DNA from: Modestobacter italicus | Lineage (GTDB): Bacteria > Actinomycetota > Actinomycetes > Mycobacteriales > Geodermatophilaceae | Assembly (NCBI RefSeq): GCF_000306785.1 | Contig: NC_017955.1 | Location: 5,394,001 to 5,458,000, forward strand | DNA: 64,000 nucleotides | Reading direction: 5' to 3' | Part shown: piece by piece, positions 39,850-48,130 of the stretch | How the letters are laid out: each line of letters begins with the position of its first letter | Position numbering within the stretch: the first letter of the stretch is position 1 | The notes under the pieces: model-generated | The model's database searches: none | What the model saw: only the letters and a program-made list of their open reading frames with translations | What the model was told of the DNA's origin: nothing | Program-made: the position numbers and the translations under genes

Positions 39850-41505
39850 GTGAAGGTGCTGGGCATCAACGCCATCTACCACGACCCGTCGGCCGCCCTG
39901 GTCGTCGACGGCAGGGTCGTGGCCGCCGCCGAGGAGGAGCGGTTCAGCCGGCGCAAGCACGGCAAGCGCCCGCTGCCGTGGAGCGCCTGGGAGCTGCCCG
40001 AGCTGTCCGCGGCCTGGTGCCTGGCGGAGGCCGGGATCCGGCCCGAGGAGCTCGACGCGGTCGCCTACTCCTTCGACCCGGCGCTGATGGGCACCCCGGA
40101 GGACTCCGGCCTCTTCGACGACGGCGACGTCATGCGCAAGCGGTACGCCGAGATGGCGCCGGACTTCCTGGCCCACGCGCTGCCCGGCCTCGACCCGGCG
40201 AAGGTCCGCTTCGTCAAGCACCACGTGGCCCACGCCGCCTCGGCCGGGCTGGCCGCGCCGCAGCGGGACAACTCGGTGCTGGTGCTCGACGGCCGCGGCG
40301 AGGCGCACAGCCACCTGGCCGGCCGGTACGTCGACGGGCAGCTGGAGGTGCTCGCCGGCCAGGCGCTGCCGCACTCGCTGGGGCTGATGTACGAGGACCT
40401 CACCGACCACCTGGGCTTCCTGCGCAGCTCCGACGAGTTCAAGGTCATGGCGATGGCCTCCTACGGCAAGCCGCGCTTCGCCGGCGAGCTGTCGGAGCTG
40501 ATCCGCGCCACCGGCGACGGCGGCTTCCGGACGGAGAAGATCGACTACACCGAGTTCGCCCCCCGGCTGGGCAAGGGCGACGCCTGGACCGAGGACCACG
40601 CCGACCTGGCCGCCAGCGTGCAGCAGCGCCTCGAGGAGGTGCTGGTCGACCTGGCCCGCTGGGTGCACGAGCAGACCGGCGACCGGGTCCTCACCCTCGC
40701 CGGCGGCACGGCGCTGAACTGCGTGGCCAACACCCGCATCCTCGCCGAGAGCCCGTTCGAGCAGGTCTGGGTGCAGCCGGCCGCCGGCGACTCCGGGACG
40801 GCGCTCGGCGCCGCCCTGCACGTGGCCCGCGAGCTCGGCGAGGACACCCAGCCCATGCCCGGCGCGGCGCTGGGCCGCGGGTGGAGCGACGCGGAGATCG
40901 AGCAGGTCCTCACCACCGCGGCCATCGACTACGAGCGCCCCGACGACGTCGCCGAGGCCGTCGCCGAGGTGCTGGCCGACAACGGCATCGTCGCCTGGTT
41001 CCAGGGCCGCAGCGAGTACGGCCCGCGCGCGCTGGGCCACCGCTCGCTGCTGGCCCACCCCGGCTTCGAGGCCAACCTCGAGCGGATGAACGACGTGAAG
41101 GGCCGCGAGCAGTTCCGGCCGGTCGCGCCCATGGTGCTGCTGGAGAAGGCGGCGGAGATCTTCAGCCGCGGCCCGATCCCCTCGCCGTACATGCTCTTCG
41201 TGCACGACGTGGCCCCGGAGTGGCGGGACCGCATCCCCACCGTCACCCACGTCGACGGGACGGCGCGGATCCAGACGATCGACCCGGAGGTCTCCCCCCT
41301 GGTCCACCGGATGATCTCCGCCTTCGAGCGGCGCACCGGGCTGCCCGTGGTGGTCAACACCAGCCTCAACACCGCCGGCCGGCCGATGGTCGACGACCCG
41401 CGGGACGCGCTGGAGTGCTTCGGCTCGGCCCCGGTCGACCTGCTCGCCATCGGCCCGTTCGTCGTCCGCCGGCCGCGGGCGACCCCGCGGCCGGCCGCCA
41501 GGTGA
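39850..41505 (+). CDS. NodU/CmcH-family O-carbamoyltransferase
   Basis: A 551-residue enzyme transferring a carbamoyl group from carbamoyl phosphate to a hydroxyl, usually of a sugar or antibiotic. The N-terminal Kae1-like domain shows VLGINAIYHDPSAALVVDG, AAAEEERFSRRKHGKRPLP, VKHHVAHAASA and LVLDGRGEAHSHLAGRY. The C-terminal part has FQGRSEYGPRALGHRSLLAHP, REQFRPVAPMVL and NTSLNTAGRPMVDDPRDALE. Length is typical. GTG 39850 with GGAG 10 bases upstream. No glycosyltransferase or antibiotic cluster is adjacent; divergent from the ATPase-propeller/permease pair, which might use its product. Confidence 0.9.
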   Translation: MKVLGINAIYHDPSAALVVDGRVVAAAEEERFSRRKHGKRPLPWSAWELPELSAAWCLAEAGIRPEELDAVAYSFDPALMGTPEDSGLFDDGDVMRKRYAEMAPDFLAHALPGLDPAKVRFVKHHVAHAASAGLAAPQRDNSVLVLDGRGEAHSHLAGRYVDGQLEVLAGQALPHSLGLMYEDLTDHLGFLRSSDEFKVMAMASYGKPRFAGELSELIRATGDGGFRTEKIDYTEFAPRLGKGDAWTEDHADLAASVQQRLEEVLVDLARWVHEQTGDRVLTLAGGTALNCVANTRILAESPFEQVWVQPAAGDSGTALGAALHVARELGEDTQPMPGAALGRGWSDAEIEQVLTTAAIDYERPDDVAEAVAEVLADNGIVAWFQGRSEYGPRALGHRSLLAHPGFEANLERMNDVKGREQFRPVAPMVLLEKAAEIFSRGPIPSPYMLFVHDVAPEWRDRIPTVTHVDGTARIQTIDPEVSPLVHRMISAFERRTGLPVVVNTSLNTAGRPMVDDPRDALECFGSAPVDLLAIGPFVVRRPRATPRPAAR

Positions 41506-41527
41506 CGGTTTCCTCTCCGTTCGGGTG

Positions 41528-41557
41528 ACCCCGCGTTCCCGGGTCGGGGCGCGGGGT
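41528..41557 (+). terminator. stem-loop terminator after the carbamoyltransferase
   Basis: ACCCCGCG (41528-41535) pairs with CGCGGGGT (41550-41557), and CCCG (41538-41541) with CGGG (41545-41548). It begins 22 bases after the stop codon. Confidence 0.65.
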
Positions 41558-41614
41558 ACCTGAGGGCCGCCTGTCGAGACACCGGCGGGCGCGACACACA
41601 GGGGACGACCCCCC

Positions 41615-41990
41615 ATGTCCACCGCAGACCTCCCGGCGTCGGCTCCCGGGGGATGACCTGGCCCGAGCAGCTGGCCCTGGCCTTCGGCGTGGTCTACATC
41701 AACCCGATGCACAACGTGGTGCACATCCTGGTCGGCGTGGCCGGCATCGCGCTGTCGGGCACGCTCGGGGTGCCCGCACCTACGGCTGGCTGCTCGCCGT
41801 CGGCTACGGCGCGGCCTTCGTCTACGGGCTGATCGCCATCGACGAGGACTGGGACTTCCTGAACCTGAACTGGGCGGACAACCTCCTGCACCTGGGAACG
41901 GCTCTGGTCGGCCTGGTCATCGCCCTGGGCATGGTGCGGACGGTCCGGACCGAGCGCGGCGCCGACCACTCGCTGCGCACGAACCGCTAG
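41615..41990 (+). pseudogene. broken DUF4383 membrane protein gene
   Basis: Three pieces of one DUF4383-like protein occur in three different frames. MSTADLPASAPGG (ATG 41615) ends at a TGA. The next frame (from 41653) reads LALAFGVVY then INPMHNVVHILVGVAGIAL, with the usual segment between these two parts missing. The third frame reads ARTYGWLLAVGYGAAFVYGL through DNLLHLGTALVGLVIALGMV to TAG 41990. DUF4383 proteins are four-helix membrane proteins of unknown function. With two frame changes and an internal deletion, no intact product can be made unless the sequence has errors. A strong terminator follows. Confidence 0.82.
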
Positions 41991-42000
41991 TCCCCACCCC

Positions 42001-42037
42001 CGACCGCCCCGGACGCCGCCGGTGTCCGGGGCGGTCG
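42001..42037 (+). terminator. 14-bp stem-loop terminator after the DUF4383 remnant
   Basis: Perfect pairing of 42001-42014 with 42024-42037 around a nine-base loop, 10 bases beyond the TAG of the DUF4383 remnant. Confidence 0.8.
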
Positions 42038-42089
42038 CGCGTGCGCACCCCGGTGGGCTGCGACACAGCTCCGGCGCTAACGTCCCGGC

Positions 42090-43301
42090 ATGGACTTCAC
42101 CCTCTCCGCCAAGGCCGAGGACGTCAGTGGCCGGATGTGGGACTTCATGCGGGACCAGGTGTTCCCCGCTGAGCCCGTCTACGAGGAGTGGCGCGCCGCG
42201 CGCGGCCACGACGACCACGCCCACCCACCCGTGCTGGAAGAGCTCAAGACCGAGGCCCGCAAGCGCGGCCTGTGGAACCTCTTCCACCACGAGCTCGGCG
42301 GGATGACCAACCTCGAGTACGCCTCGATCGCCGAGATCATGGGCTGGTCGCCGACGATCGCGCCGGAGGTGACCAACTGCGGGGCGCCGGACACCGGCAA
42401 CATGGAGACCCTGATGCTCTTCGGCACCCAGGAGCAGAAGGACCGCTGGCTCGCCCCGCTGCTCGAGGGCGAGATCCGCTCCGGGTTCGCCATGACCGAG
42501 CCGGACGTCGCGTCGTCGGACGCGCGCAACATCCAGACCTCGATCGTCCGCGACGGCGACGAGTACGTGATCAACGGCCGCAAGTGGTGGACCTCGGGTG
42601 CCGCCGACGAGCGCTGCCAGATCTTCATCGTCATGGGCAAGACCGACCCCGAGGGCGCGCCGCACCGGCAGCAGTCGATGGTGCTCGTGCCGCGGGACAC
42701 CCCCGGCCTGGAGATCGTCCGGCACCTGCCGGTGTTCGGGTACCAGGACCAGCACGGGCACTCGGAGCTGCGGTTCACCGACGTCCGGGTGCCGGTGACC
42801 AACATCCTCTCCGGCGAGGGCGACGGCTTCATGATCGCCCAGGCCCGGCTCGGGCCCGGGCGCATCCACCACTGCATGCGCGCGATCGGCATGGCCGAGC
42901 GGGCGCTGGCGCTGATGGTGGAGCGGTCCCAGGCACGCGTGGCGTTCGGCCGGCCGCTGGCCGAGCAGGGCACCGTGCGGGAGTCGATCGCCCTCTCCCG
43001 GATCGAGATCGACCAGGCGCGGCTCTACGTGCTCAAGACCGCCGACCTGATCGACCGGTACGGGGCCAAGGGCGCCCGTACCGAGATCTCGGCGATCAAG
43101 GTGGCCGCACCGCGGGTGGCGCTCGACGTCATCGACCGCGCCATCCAGCTGCACGGCGGTGCCGGCGTCAGCAACGACACGATCCTGGCGCGCTTCTACG
43201 CCAGCGCCCGCACGCTGCGGATCGTCGACGGCCCGGACGCGGTGCACATTCGCGGCGTCGCCAAGGAGGAGCTGGCCCGGGAGCGCCCCTACAGCGGTTG
43301 A
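42090..43301 (+). CDS. acyl-CoA dehydrogenase
   Basis: A 403-residue FAD acyl-CoA dehydrogenase introducing a 2,3 double bond. Motifs are [20 protein letters not shown] (FAD/substrate loop), [14 protein letters not shown], and [19 protein letters not shown], ending with [41 protein letters not shown] resembles the ACAD10/11-like branch, which often handles unusual or branched acyl groups; this is inference. ATG 42090 follows TAACGT by 6 bases, so the message may be leaderless. No ETF or ligase gene adjacent. Confidence 0.9.
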   Translation: MDFTLSAKAEDVSGRMWDFMRDQVFPAEPVYEEWRAARGHDDHAHPPVLEELKTEARKRGLWNLFHHELGGMTNLEYASIAEIMGWSPTIAPEVTNCGAPDTGNMETLMLFGTQEQKDRWLAPLLEGEIRSGFAMTEPDVASSDARNIQTSIVRDGDEYVINGRKWWTSGAADERCQIFIVMGKTDPEGAPHRQQSMVLVPRDTPGLEIVRHLPVFGYQDQHGHSELRFTDVRVPVTNILSGEGDGFMIAQARLGPGRIHHCMRAIGMAERALALMVERSQARVAFGRPLAEQGTVRESIALSRIEIDQARLYVLKTADLIDRYGAKGARTEISAIKVAAPRVALDVIDRAIQLHGGAGVSNDTILARFYASARTLRIVDGPDAVHIRGVAKEELARERPYSG

Positions 43302-43319
43302 CCGGCGGGCCGGTGGCCG

Positions 43320-43520
43320 TCAGGGGGTGAGCGTGCTCCCGAACGAGCCACCGGCCAGCTTGGCCATCAGCTGCGTCCGGTCCAGCCCCACCGCGGCCAG
43401 CGCGTCGGCGTCCCGGTCGGTGTCGATCTGCTCGGGCAGCTGCGCGGCCACCTTCTCGGCCTGCTCGTTGTCACCCTCGGTGTGCAGCAGCTGCACCAGC
43501 TTGGCGCGGTCGATGTGCAC
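43320..43520 (-). CDS. small conserved-type protein of unknown function
   Basis: A 66-residue soluble protein, MHIDRAKLVQLLHTEGDNEQ then AEKVAAQLPEQIDTDRDADA, ending GGSFGSTLTP. It appears to be an all-helical acidic protein. GTG 43520 has GGAGGA 4 bases upstream, which decides the start over the ATG at 43553. Found next to a small membrane protein on the same strand. No family recognised. Confidence 0.7.
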   Translation of the reverse strand: MHIDRAKLVQLLHTEGDNEQAEKVAAQLPEQIDTDRDADALAAVGLDRTQLMAKLAGGSFGSTLTP

Positions 43521-43590
43521 GGCTCCTCCTGACCTCGGTGTGCTGGCGGTCACACTGCCGCGTCCGCCGCGGCCGCGCCAGCCCTGCGGG

Positions 43591-43797
43591 TCAGCGCGGC
43601 TGCGACCGCCGGACCAGGAAGCCGCCGACGCCGGCGAGCACCAGGGCCAGCACGAGCTGGCCGATGCCCACCCCGCTGCGGTCGCTGCTGAACCAGGTGA
43701 CCGAGGACAGCAGCAGGACGACGGCGACGCCCAGCACGAGCAGGCCGACCAGCCGCTCGCGGCGCGCGGGTGGGCTGCCGGGCTCGGGTGAGGTCAC
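43591..43797 (-). CDS. small membrane protein, two helices
   Basis: A 68-residue protein with two hydrophobic helices, LVGLLVLGVAVVLLLSSVTW and IGQLVLALVLAGVGGFLV, and a basic C-terminus. Starts at GTG 43797 (MTSPEPGSPPARR). It precedes the 66-residue gene on the same strand by 70 bases and is divergent from the LacI remnant. Function unknown. Confidence 0.68.
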   Translation of the reverse strand: MTSPEPGSPPARRERLVGLLVLGVAVVLLLSSVTWFSSDRSGVGIGQLVLALVLAGVGGFLVRRSQPR

Positions 43798-43885
43798 GAC
43801 CGGAGACCCTAACGACCGCCCGCTGGAAGCGGTCCCAGTCCTCGGCGGCCCCCGGCGGCGTGTCCCCGGTGGTAGGACGAGGGGC

Positions 43886-44868
43886 ATGGACGACCGGCGC
43901 CGGCCCCCCGTGACGCTCGAGCACGTCGCCCGGGTCGCCGGGGTCTCCCGGGCCACCGCGTCCCGGGTGCTGACCGGCTCCGGACCGTCGTCGGCGGAGG
44001 CCCGGCGCCGGGTGCAGGCGGTGGCCGAGCAGCTGGGCTACGCCGCCGACCCGGTCGCCCGGGCGCTGGTGCACGGCCGGGGCACCCGGCTGGTGGTCGC
44101 GGCCACCGCCACCGCGCCGGACGCGCTGGCGTGCGCGTACCTGTCCCGGGTGGTCACCACCGCCGCCGCGGTCTGCGCCGGGCAGGGGCTCGGGGTGGCG
44201 CTGGAGTGGCTGCCGCTGGACGGGCCGGAGTCCGTGCTCGACGGGCTGGCCCGGGACCGCTCGGTGGCCGGGGTCGTGCTGGTCAACACCACCCGGCGGG
44301 TGCTGGGCTCGGTGCCCCGGGAGCTGCACGGCCGGGTCGTCTCCATCGGCGCCGGCAGCGGCGAGGTCCCGTTGGTCGACATCGACACCGAGGCGGCCGC
44401 GACGGCGATCGTCGGCCACCTGGTGACCGCGGGGCGCCGGCGGATCGCGCTGCTGGCCGGCCCGGCCTGGCTGCCGTGCTCCGAGCGGCCGGTGGCCGCC
44501 TACCGGGCGGCGGTCGCCGCCGCCGGGCTGCCGGTGCGCGTCGTCGGCGGCGGCTTCGACACCGCCAGCGGCCGGGCGGGGCGGCCGAGGCACTGCGCCG
44601 CTGGCCGGACACCGACGCCGTCTACGGCATCTGCGACGAGGTGGCGCTCGGCGCCCTGCAGGTGCTGCGGGCCGCGGGCCGGCAGGTGCCCGGCGACGTC
44701 GCCGTGGCCGGCTTCGACGACATCCCGGCCGCGGAGCCGACCGGGCTGACCACCGCGACCCACCCGGTCGAGCGCATCGCCGGCGCCGCGGCCCGCAGCC
44801 TCCTGGTCGGGGGCACCGGCGGGCCGACGTACTTCGGTTCCGACCTGGTGGTCCGGCAGAGCGCCTGA
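43886..44868 (+). pseudogene. LacI-family regulator with a one-base frameshift
   Basis: The first frame encodes a normal LacI start (VTLEHVARVAGVSRATASRVL, hinge and core lobe 1) to about codon 232. At 44570-44585, in a GGGCGGGG run, the frame changes by minus one: the continuation GGAAEALRRWPDTDAVYGIC, DEVALGALQVL and VAGFDDIPAAEPTGLTTATH occurs in the next frame and ends at 44868. Adding one G restores a full-length protein of about 327 residues. Either a true recent pseudogene or a homopolymer sequencing error. The unshifted product would end at 44749 with a scrambled C-terminus and no effector lobe 2. Confidence 0.85.
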
Positions 44869-44872
44869 GCCC

Positions 44873-44902
44873 TTGTCAGGCAAGTGCCCACTTGCCTATC
44901 GT
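44873..44902 (+). promoter_or_regulatory. promoter with ArsR-type operator
   Basis: TTGTCA (44873-44878), 18 bases, TATCGT (44897-44902) form a good housekeeping promoter. The perfect 20-bp inverted repeat AGGCAAGTGCCCACTTGCCT (44878-44897) fills the spacer. The regulator's GTG begins 7 bases after the -10, so the message is probably leaderless and autorepressed. Confidence 0.7.
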
Positions 44903-44909
44903 CTCCGGG

Positions 44910-45197
44910 GTGGGCGACGTGTTCAAGGCCCTCGCCGACCCGACCCGGCGGCTGGTGCTCGACGAGCTGCAGGAACGGGACGGGCAGACGCTGTTCGAGC
45001 TGTGCACCCGGCTGGTCACCCGGCACGGGGTCGGCTCGAGCCGGCAGGCCGTGTCCCAGCACCTGGACGTGCTGGAGGCGGCCGGCCTGGTGGTCCGCCG
45101 GCGCGAGGGCCGCTACACGTTCCTGCACCTGGACACCGCACCGCTGCGGGCCATCACCGACCGCTGGCCCGCCCGCCCCCCGGAGGAGACCCCGTGA
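44910..45197 (+). CDS. ArsR-family transcriptional regulator
   Basis: A 95-residue winged-helix repressor: VFKALADPTRRLVLDELQER, then the recognition helix region GVGSSRQAVSQHLDVLEAAG and wing RREGRYTFLHLD. No metal-ligand cysteine cluster is visible, so it probably belongs to the non-metal SdpR-like branch. GTG 44910 fits the promoter and family start; a TTG at 44892 would lie inside the operator. Overlaps the VOC gene by GTGA. Same arrangement as the ArsR-SRPBCC gene at 5469. Confidence 0.87.
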   Translation: MGDVFKALADPTRRLVLDELQERDGQTLFELCTRLVTRHGVGSSRQAVSQHLDVLEAAGLVVRRREGRYTFLHLDTAPLRAITDRWPARPPEETP

Positions 45198-45577
45198 AGA
45201 TCGCCATGACCAGCGTCCTCGTCGACGACCAGGAGAAGGCGCTGCGGTTCTACACCGACGTGCTGGGCTTCGTGACCAAGCACGACGTCCCGATGGGCGA
45301 GCACCGCTGGCTCACCGTCGTCTCCCCCGAGGCCCCCGACGGCGTGGAGCTGGTGCTGGAGCCCGACGCCCACCCGGCGGTGCGGCCGTTCAAGGCGGCG
45401 CTGGTCGCCGACGGCATCCCGTTCACCGCCTTCGCGGTCGAGGACGTGCACGCCGAGCACGCCCGGCTGGTCGCGGCCGGGGTCACCTTCACCCAGGCGC
45501 CGCTGACCATGGGCCCGGTCACCACCGCCGTCCTCGACGACACCTGCGGCAACCTCATCCAGCTCGCCAGCATGTGA
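45194..45577 (+). CDS. VOC-family (glyoxalase-like) protein
   Basis: A 127-residue single VOC module: MTSVLVDDQEKALRFYTDVL, GEHRWLTVVSPEAPDGVELVL and a C-terminal VLDDTCGNLIQLA. Members act as small metalloenzymes (glyoxalase, dioxygenase) or resistance/binding proteins; the metal-binding residues are only partly evident and the reaction cannot be assigned. Translationally coupled to the ArsR gene, so expression is likely induced when the repressor is released. Confidence 0.87.
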   Translation: MKIAMTSVLVDDQEKALRFYTDVLGFVTKHDVPMGEHRWLTVVSPEAPDGVELVLEPDAHPAVRPFKAALVADGIPFTAFAVEDVHAEHARLVAAGVTFTQAPLTMGPVTTAVLDDTCGNLIQLASM

Positions 45578-45622
45578 CCTCGGGGGGGCTCACAGCGCCC
45601 CTCTGAAAGCTGTGACCCGCGT

Positions 45623-45645
45623 TACGAAAGCGCTCGACTTTCGTA
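45623..45645. promoter_or_regulatory. DeoR-type operator inverted repeat
   Basis: TACGAAAG, seven bases, CTTTCGTA: perfect 8-bp arms. Related half-sites (GAAAG at 45605-45609, CTTTCG at 45670-45675) flank it, giving a cluster that overlaps the promoter of the DeoR operon. Suits autoregulation by the adjacent DeoR protein. Confidence 0.6.
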
Positions 45646-45658
45646 CGCCTGTGCACCG

Positions 45659-45688
45659 TTGACGCGCTGCTTTCGCGGGGTTTACGTT
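45659..45688 (+). promoter_or_regulatory. promoter of the DeoR/rha-type operon
   Basis: TTGACG (45659-45664), 18 bases, TACGTT (45683-45688). The start site would be near 45695, 60 bases before the DeoR ATG. A CTTTCG half-site lies within the spacer. Confidence 0.6.
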
Positions 45689-45755
45689 CCCCGCCACCAG
45701 GTCCACCGAGGGGCCCGGTCTCGTCACCGCCGACGAGGAGCGCGAGGGGGTCGTC

Positions 45756-46544
45756 ATGCCGTCCTACGACGAGCACGCCCGCTCCGAGCTGATCCTCTCG
45801 GCGCTCGGTGCGAACGGCCGGGTGCAGGTCAACGAGCTCGCCGAGCGGCTCGAGGTCTCCGCCGTCACCATCCGCAAGGACCTCGACGCCCTCGAGCAGC
45901 GGTCCGCGCTCCGCCGGGTCCGCGGCGGCGCCGTGACCGCGCCGATGCTGGACGAGGGCTCCTTCGAGACCCGGCTGCAGGCCCACCGCGCGGAGAAGCA
46001 GGCGATCGCCCGGGCGGTCGCGCCGCTGGTCCGGGACGGCGACGTCATCGCGCTGGACTCCTCGAGCACCTGCCACTACCTGGCCCGGGAGCTGGTGGAC
46101 CGCCGCTCGCTCGTGGTGATCACCAACGGCATGCCGACCGCGACGCTGTTCTCCGAGCGGTCGGACGCGACGGTGCTCGTCCCGGGCGGCGTCGTCCGCC
46201 GGTCGGCCCGGTCCGTGGTCGGGGTGTTCGGCGACGTGCTCGCCGGGCGCGGCTCCATCGACAAGCTCTTCATCGGCGCGCACGCGGTCTCCGTCGAACG
46301 CGGGCTGCTGGAGATGGCCCTGGAGGAGGCGCAGGCCAAGCAGTACCTCGCCGCGCACTGCCGCCAGCTCTACGGGCTCGCCGACGCCAGCAAGTTCGGC
46401 AGCTTCTCGCTGCACACCGCGGCGCCCACCGCCGACATCACGGCGGTCTACACCGACGCCGGAGCCGACCCCGAGCTGGTCGCGAAGCTGGAGGCCGACG
46501 GCCTGCCGGTGCACCGGGTGCCCGTGCCCGAGGAGGACCGGTGA
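45756..46544 (+). CDS. DeoR/GlpR-family sugar regulator
   Basis: A 262-residue repressor. N-terminal HTH: ILSALGANGRVQVNELAERL, VSAVTIRKDLDALE and the RRVRGGA wing. The C-terminal DeoRC sugar-phosphate-sensing domain has EKQAIARAVAPLVRDGDVIALDSS, TNGMPTATLF, GGVVRRSARSVVG and FIGAHAV. It resembles RhaR of rhizobial rhamnose operons in position and family. ATG 45756. First gene of an operon of ten genes linked by overlaps; probably senses a phosphorylated ketose made by the encoded kinases. Confidence 0.88.
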   Translation: MPSYDEHARSELILSALGANGRVQVNELAERLEVSAVTIRKDLDALEQRSALRRVRGGAVTAPMLDEGSFETRLQAHRAEKQAIARAVAPLVRDGDVIALDSSSTCHYLARELVDRRSLVVITNGMPTATLFSERSDATVLVPGGVVRRSARSVVGVFGDVLAGRGSIDKLFIGAHAVSVERGLLEMALEEAQAKQYLAAHCRQLYGLADASKFGSFSLHTAAPTADITAVYTDAGADPELVAKLEADGLPVHRVPVPEEDR

Positions 46545-48043
46545 CCCGGGCCGTGCGCACCGTCGCCGCGGTCGACCTGGGCGCCGAGAGCGGCCGGGTC
46601 GTGCGCGCCACCTTCGACGGCGAGCGCCTGGACGCCGCCGAGGTCAGCCGGTTCGCCCACCTGCCCCGGCCGGTCGACGGGATCCTCCGCTGGGACCTGG
46701 CCGGCCTGACCCGGGACATCACCGCCGGGCTCGGCGCGCTCGGCACGGACGCCCCGGTCGCGTCGGTCGGGGTCGACTCCTGGGGCGTGGACTACGGCCT
46801 GCTCCGGGCCGACGGCACGCTGCTGGACGCCCCCACCTGCTACCGCGACCCGCGGCAGCTGGTCGCGCTCGACGAGGCCCTGGCCACGGTCGGCCGGGAC
46901 CGCCTGTACCGGGCCACCGGGACCCAGATCAACGAGATCAACACCGTGTTCGCGCTGCTCTCCGACGCGCGCACCACCCGCCGGCTGGACGACGCGGCGA
47001 CCCTGCTGATGCTCCCGGACGTCTTCCACCACCTGCTGTCCGGCTCCCGGGTCACCGAGTTCACCGCCGCCTCCACCTCCGGGCTCTACGACATGGTCGG
47101 CCGGCGCTGGGCGGTCGAGCTCGCCGAGGAGCTGGGCATCCCGGCCCGCGTGCTGCCGGAGGTCGTGCCGGCGGGCACCGACCTGGGCCCGGTCGTCGGC
47201 GCCCTCGGCGAGGGGCCGCTGGCCGGCGCCCGGGTGGTCGCGCCGGCCGGTCACGACACCGCGAGCGCCGTCGTCGCCACGCCCTTCACCGCACCGGGGG
47301 CGCTGTTCGTCTCCTCGGGCACCTGGTCCCTGGTGGGCGTCGAGACCCCGCACGCCGTCGTCACGCCGGAGTCCGAGGCGGCCAACCTCACCAACGAGGG
47401 CGGCGTCGCCGGCACCACCCGGCTGCTCCGCAACGTGATGGGCCTGTGGCTGCTGCAGGAGTGCCGGCGGGCCTGGGCCCGGCAGGGGCTGCAGCTCAGC
47501 TACGCCGAGCTGGTCGAGCTGGCCGCGCAGGAGCCGGAGCTGCGCAGCGTGGTCAACCCCAACGCCCCGGAGTTCCTCGCCCCCGGCGACATGCCCGCCC
47601 GGGTGCAGGCCTACTGCGAGCGCACCGGCTCGCCGGTGCCGCAGACGCCGGGCGCGGTCGCGCGCTGCGTCGTCGACAGCCTGGCGCTGTCCTACCGGAC
47701 CACCGTGGAGGACATCGCGGCGGTCACCGGCACGCCACCGCCGGCCGTGCACATCACCGGCGGCGGCGCCCGCAACCGGCTGCTGGCCCAGGCCACCGCG
47801 GACGCGACCGGGCTGCCGGTGCACTGCGGTCCGGTCGAGGCGACCGCCCTGGGCAACGCCGCCGTCCAGCTGGTCGCCCTGGGCGAGCTGGCCGACGTGG
47901 CCGAGGTGCGCGCCGTCGTGGCCCGGACCGCCGAGATCCGCACTTGCTCCCCGCGCCCGCAGGCGCGCTGGGAGGAGGCCGCAGCCCGGCTGCGGCAGAT
48001 GACTCTGGACGACGACCGGCGACGGGGGCTCCTCCCGAGCTGA
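46541..48043 (+). CDS. rhamnulokinase-family FGGY kinase (RhaK-like)
   Basis: A 500-residue FGGY kinase of the rhamnulokinase type: VAAVDLGAESGRVVRATFDG, VGVDSWGVDYGLLRADG, LPDVFHHLLSGSRVTEFTAA, APAGHDTASAVVATPF, SSGTWSLVGVE, NEGGVAGTTRLLRNVMGLWL and HITGGGARNRLLAQATADATG. It would phosphorylate L-rhamnulose or a similar ketose at O1. GTGA overlap with the DeoR gene. A second RhaB-like kinase lies in the facing operon, so one of them may act on another sugar. Confidence 0.85.
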   Translation: MTRAVRTVAAVDLGAESGRVVRATFDGERLDAAEVSRFAHLPRPVDGILRWDLAGLTRDITAGLGALGTDAPVASVGVDSWGVDYGLLRADGTLLDAPTCYRDPRQLVALDEALATVGRDRLYRATGTQINEINTVFALLSDARTTRRLDDAATLLMLPDVFHHLLSGSRVTEFTAASTSGLYDMVGRRWAVELAEELGIPARVLPEVVPAGTDLGPVVGALGEGPLAGARVVAPAGHDTASAVVATPFTAPGALFVSSGTWSLVGVETPHAVVTPESEAANLTNEGGVAGTTRLLRNVMGLWLLQECRRAWARQGLQLSYAELVELAAQEPELRSVVNPNAPEFLAPGDMPARVQAYCERTGSPVPQTPGAVARCVVDSLALSYRTTVEDIAAVTGTPPPAVHITGGGARNRLLAQATADATGLPVHCGPVEATALGNAAVQLVALGELADVAEVRAVVARTAEIRTCSPRPQARWEEAAARLRQMTLDDDRRRGLLPS

Positions 48044-48130
48044 GACACGACCGACGTCCCGAGCACTCCACCGGCTCGCCGAGCTGGTGACACCGCGGGG
48101 AGCACATCCCCACTCCGATGAGGTGGCCCG

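Noticed and set aside
43301-43314. ACCGGC-GG-GCCGGT inverted repeat after the acyl-CoA dehydrogenase gene
   Set aside because: Six-base arms with a two-base centre are expected often in such GC-rich DNA; too weak to call a terminator.
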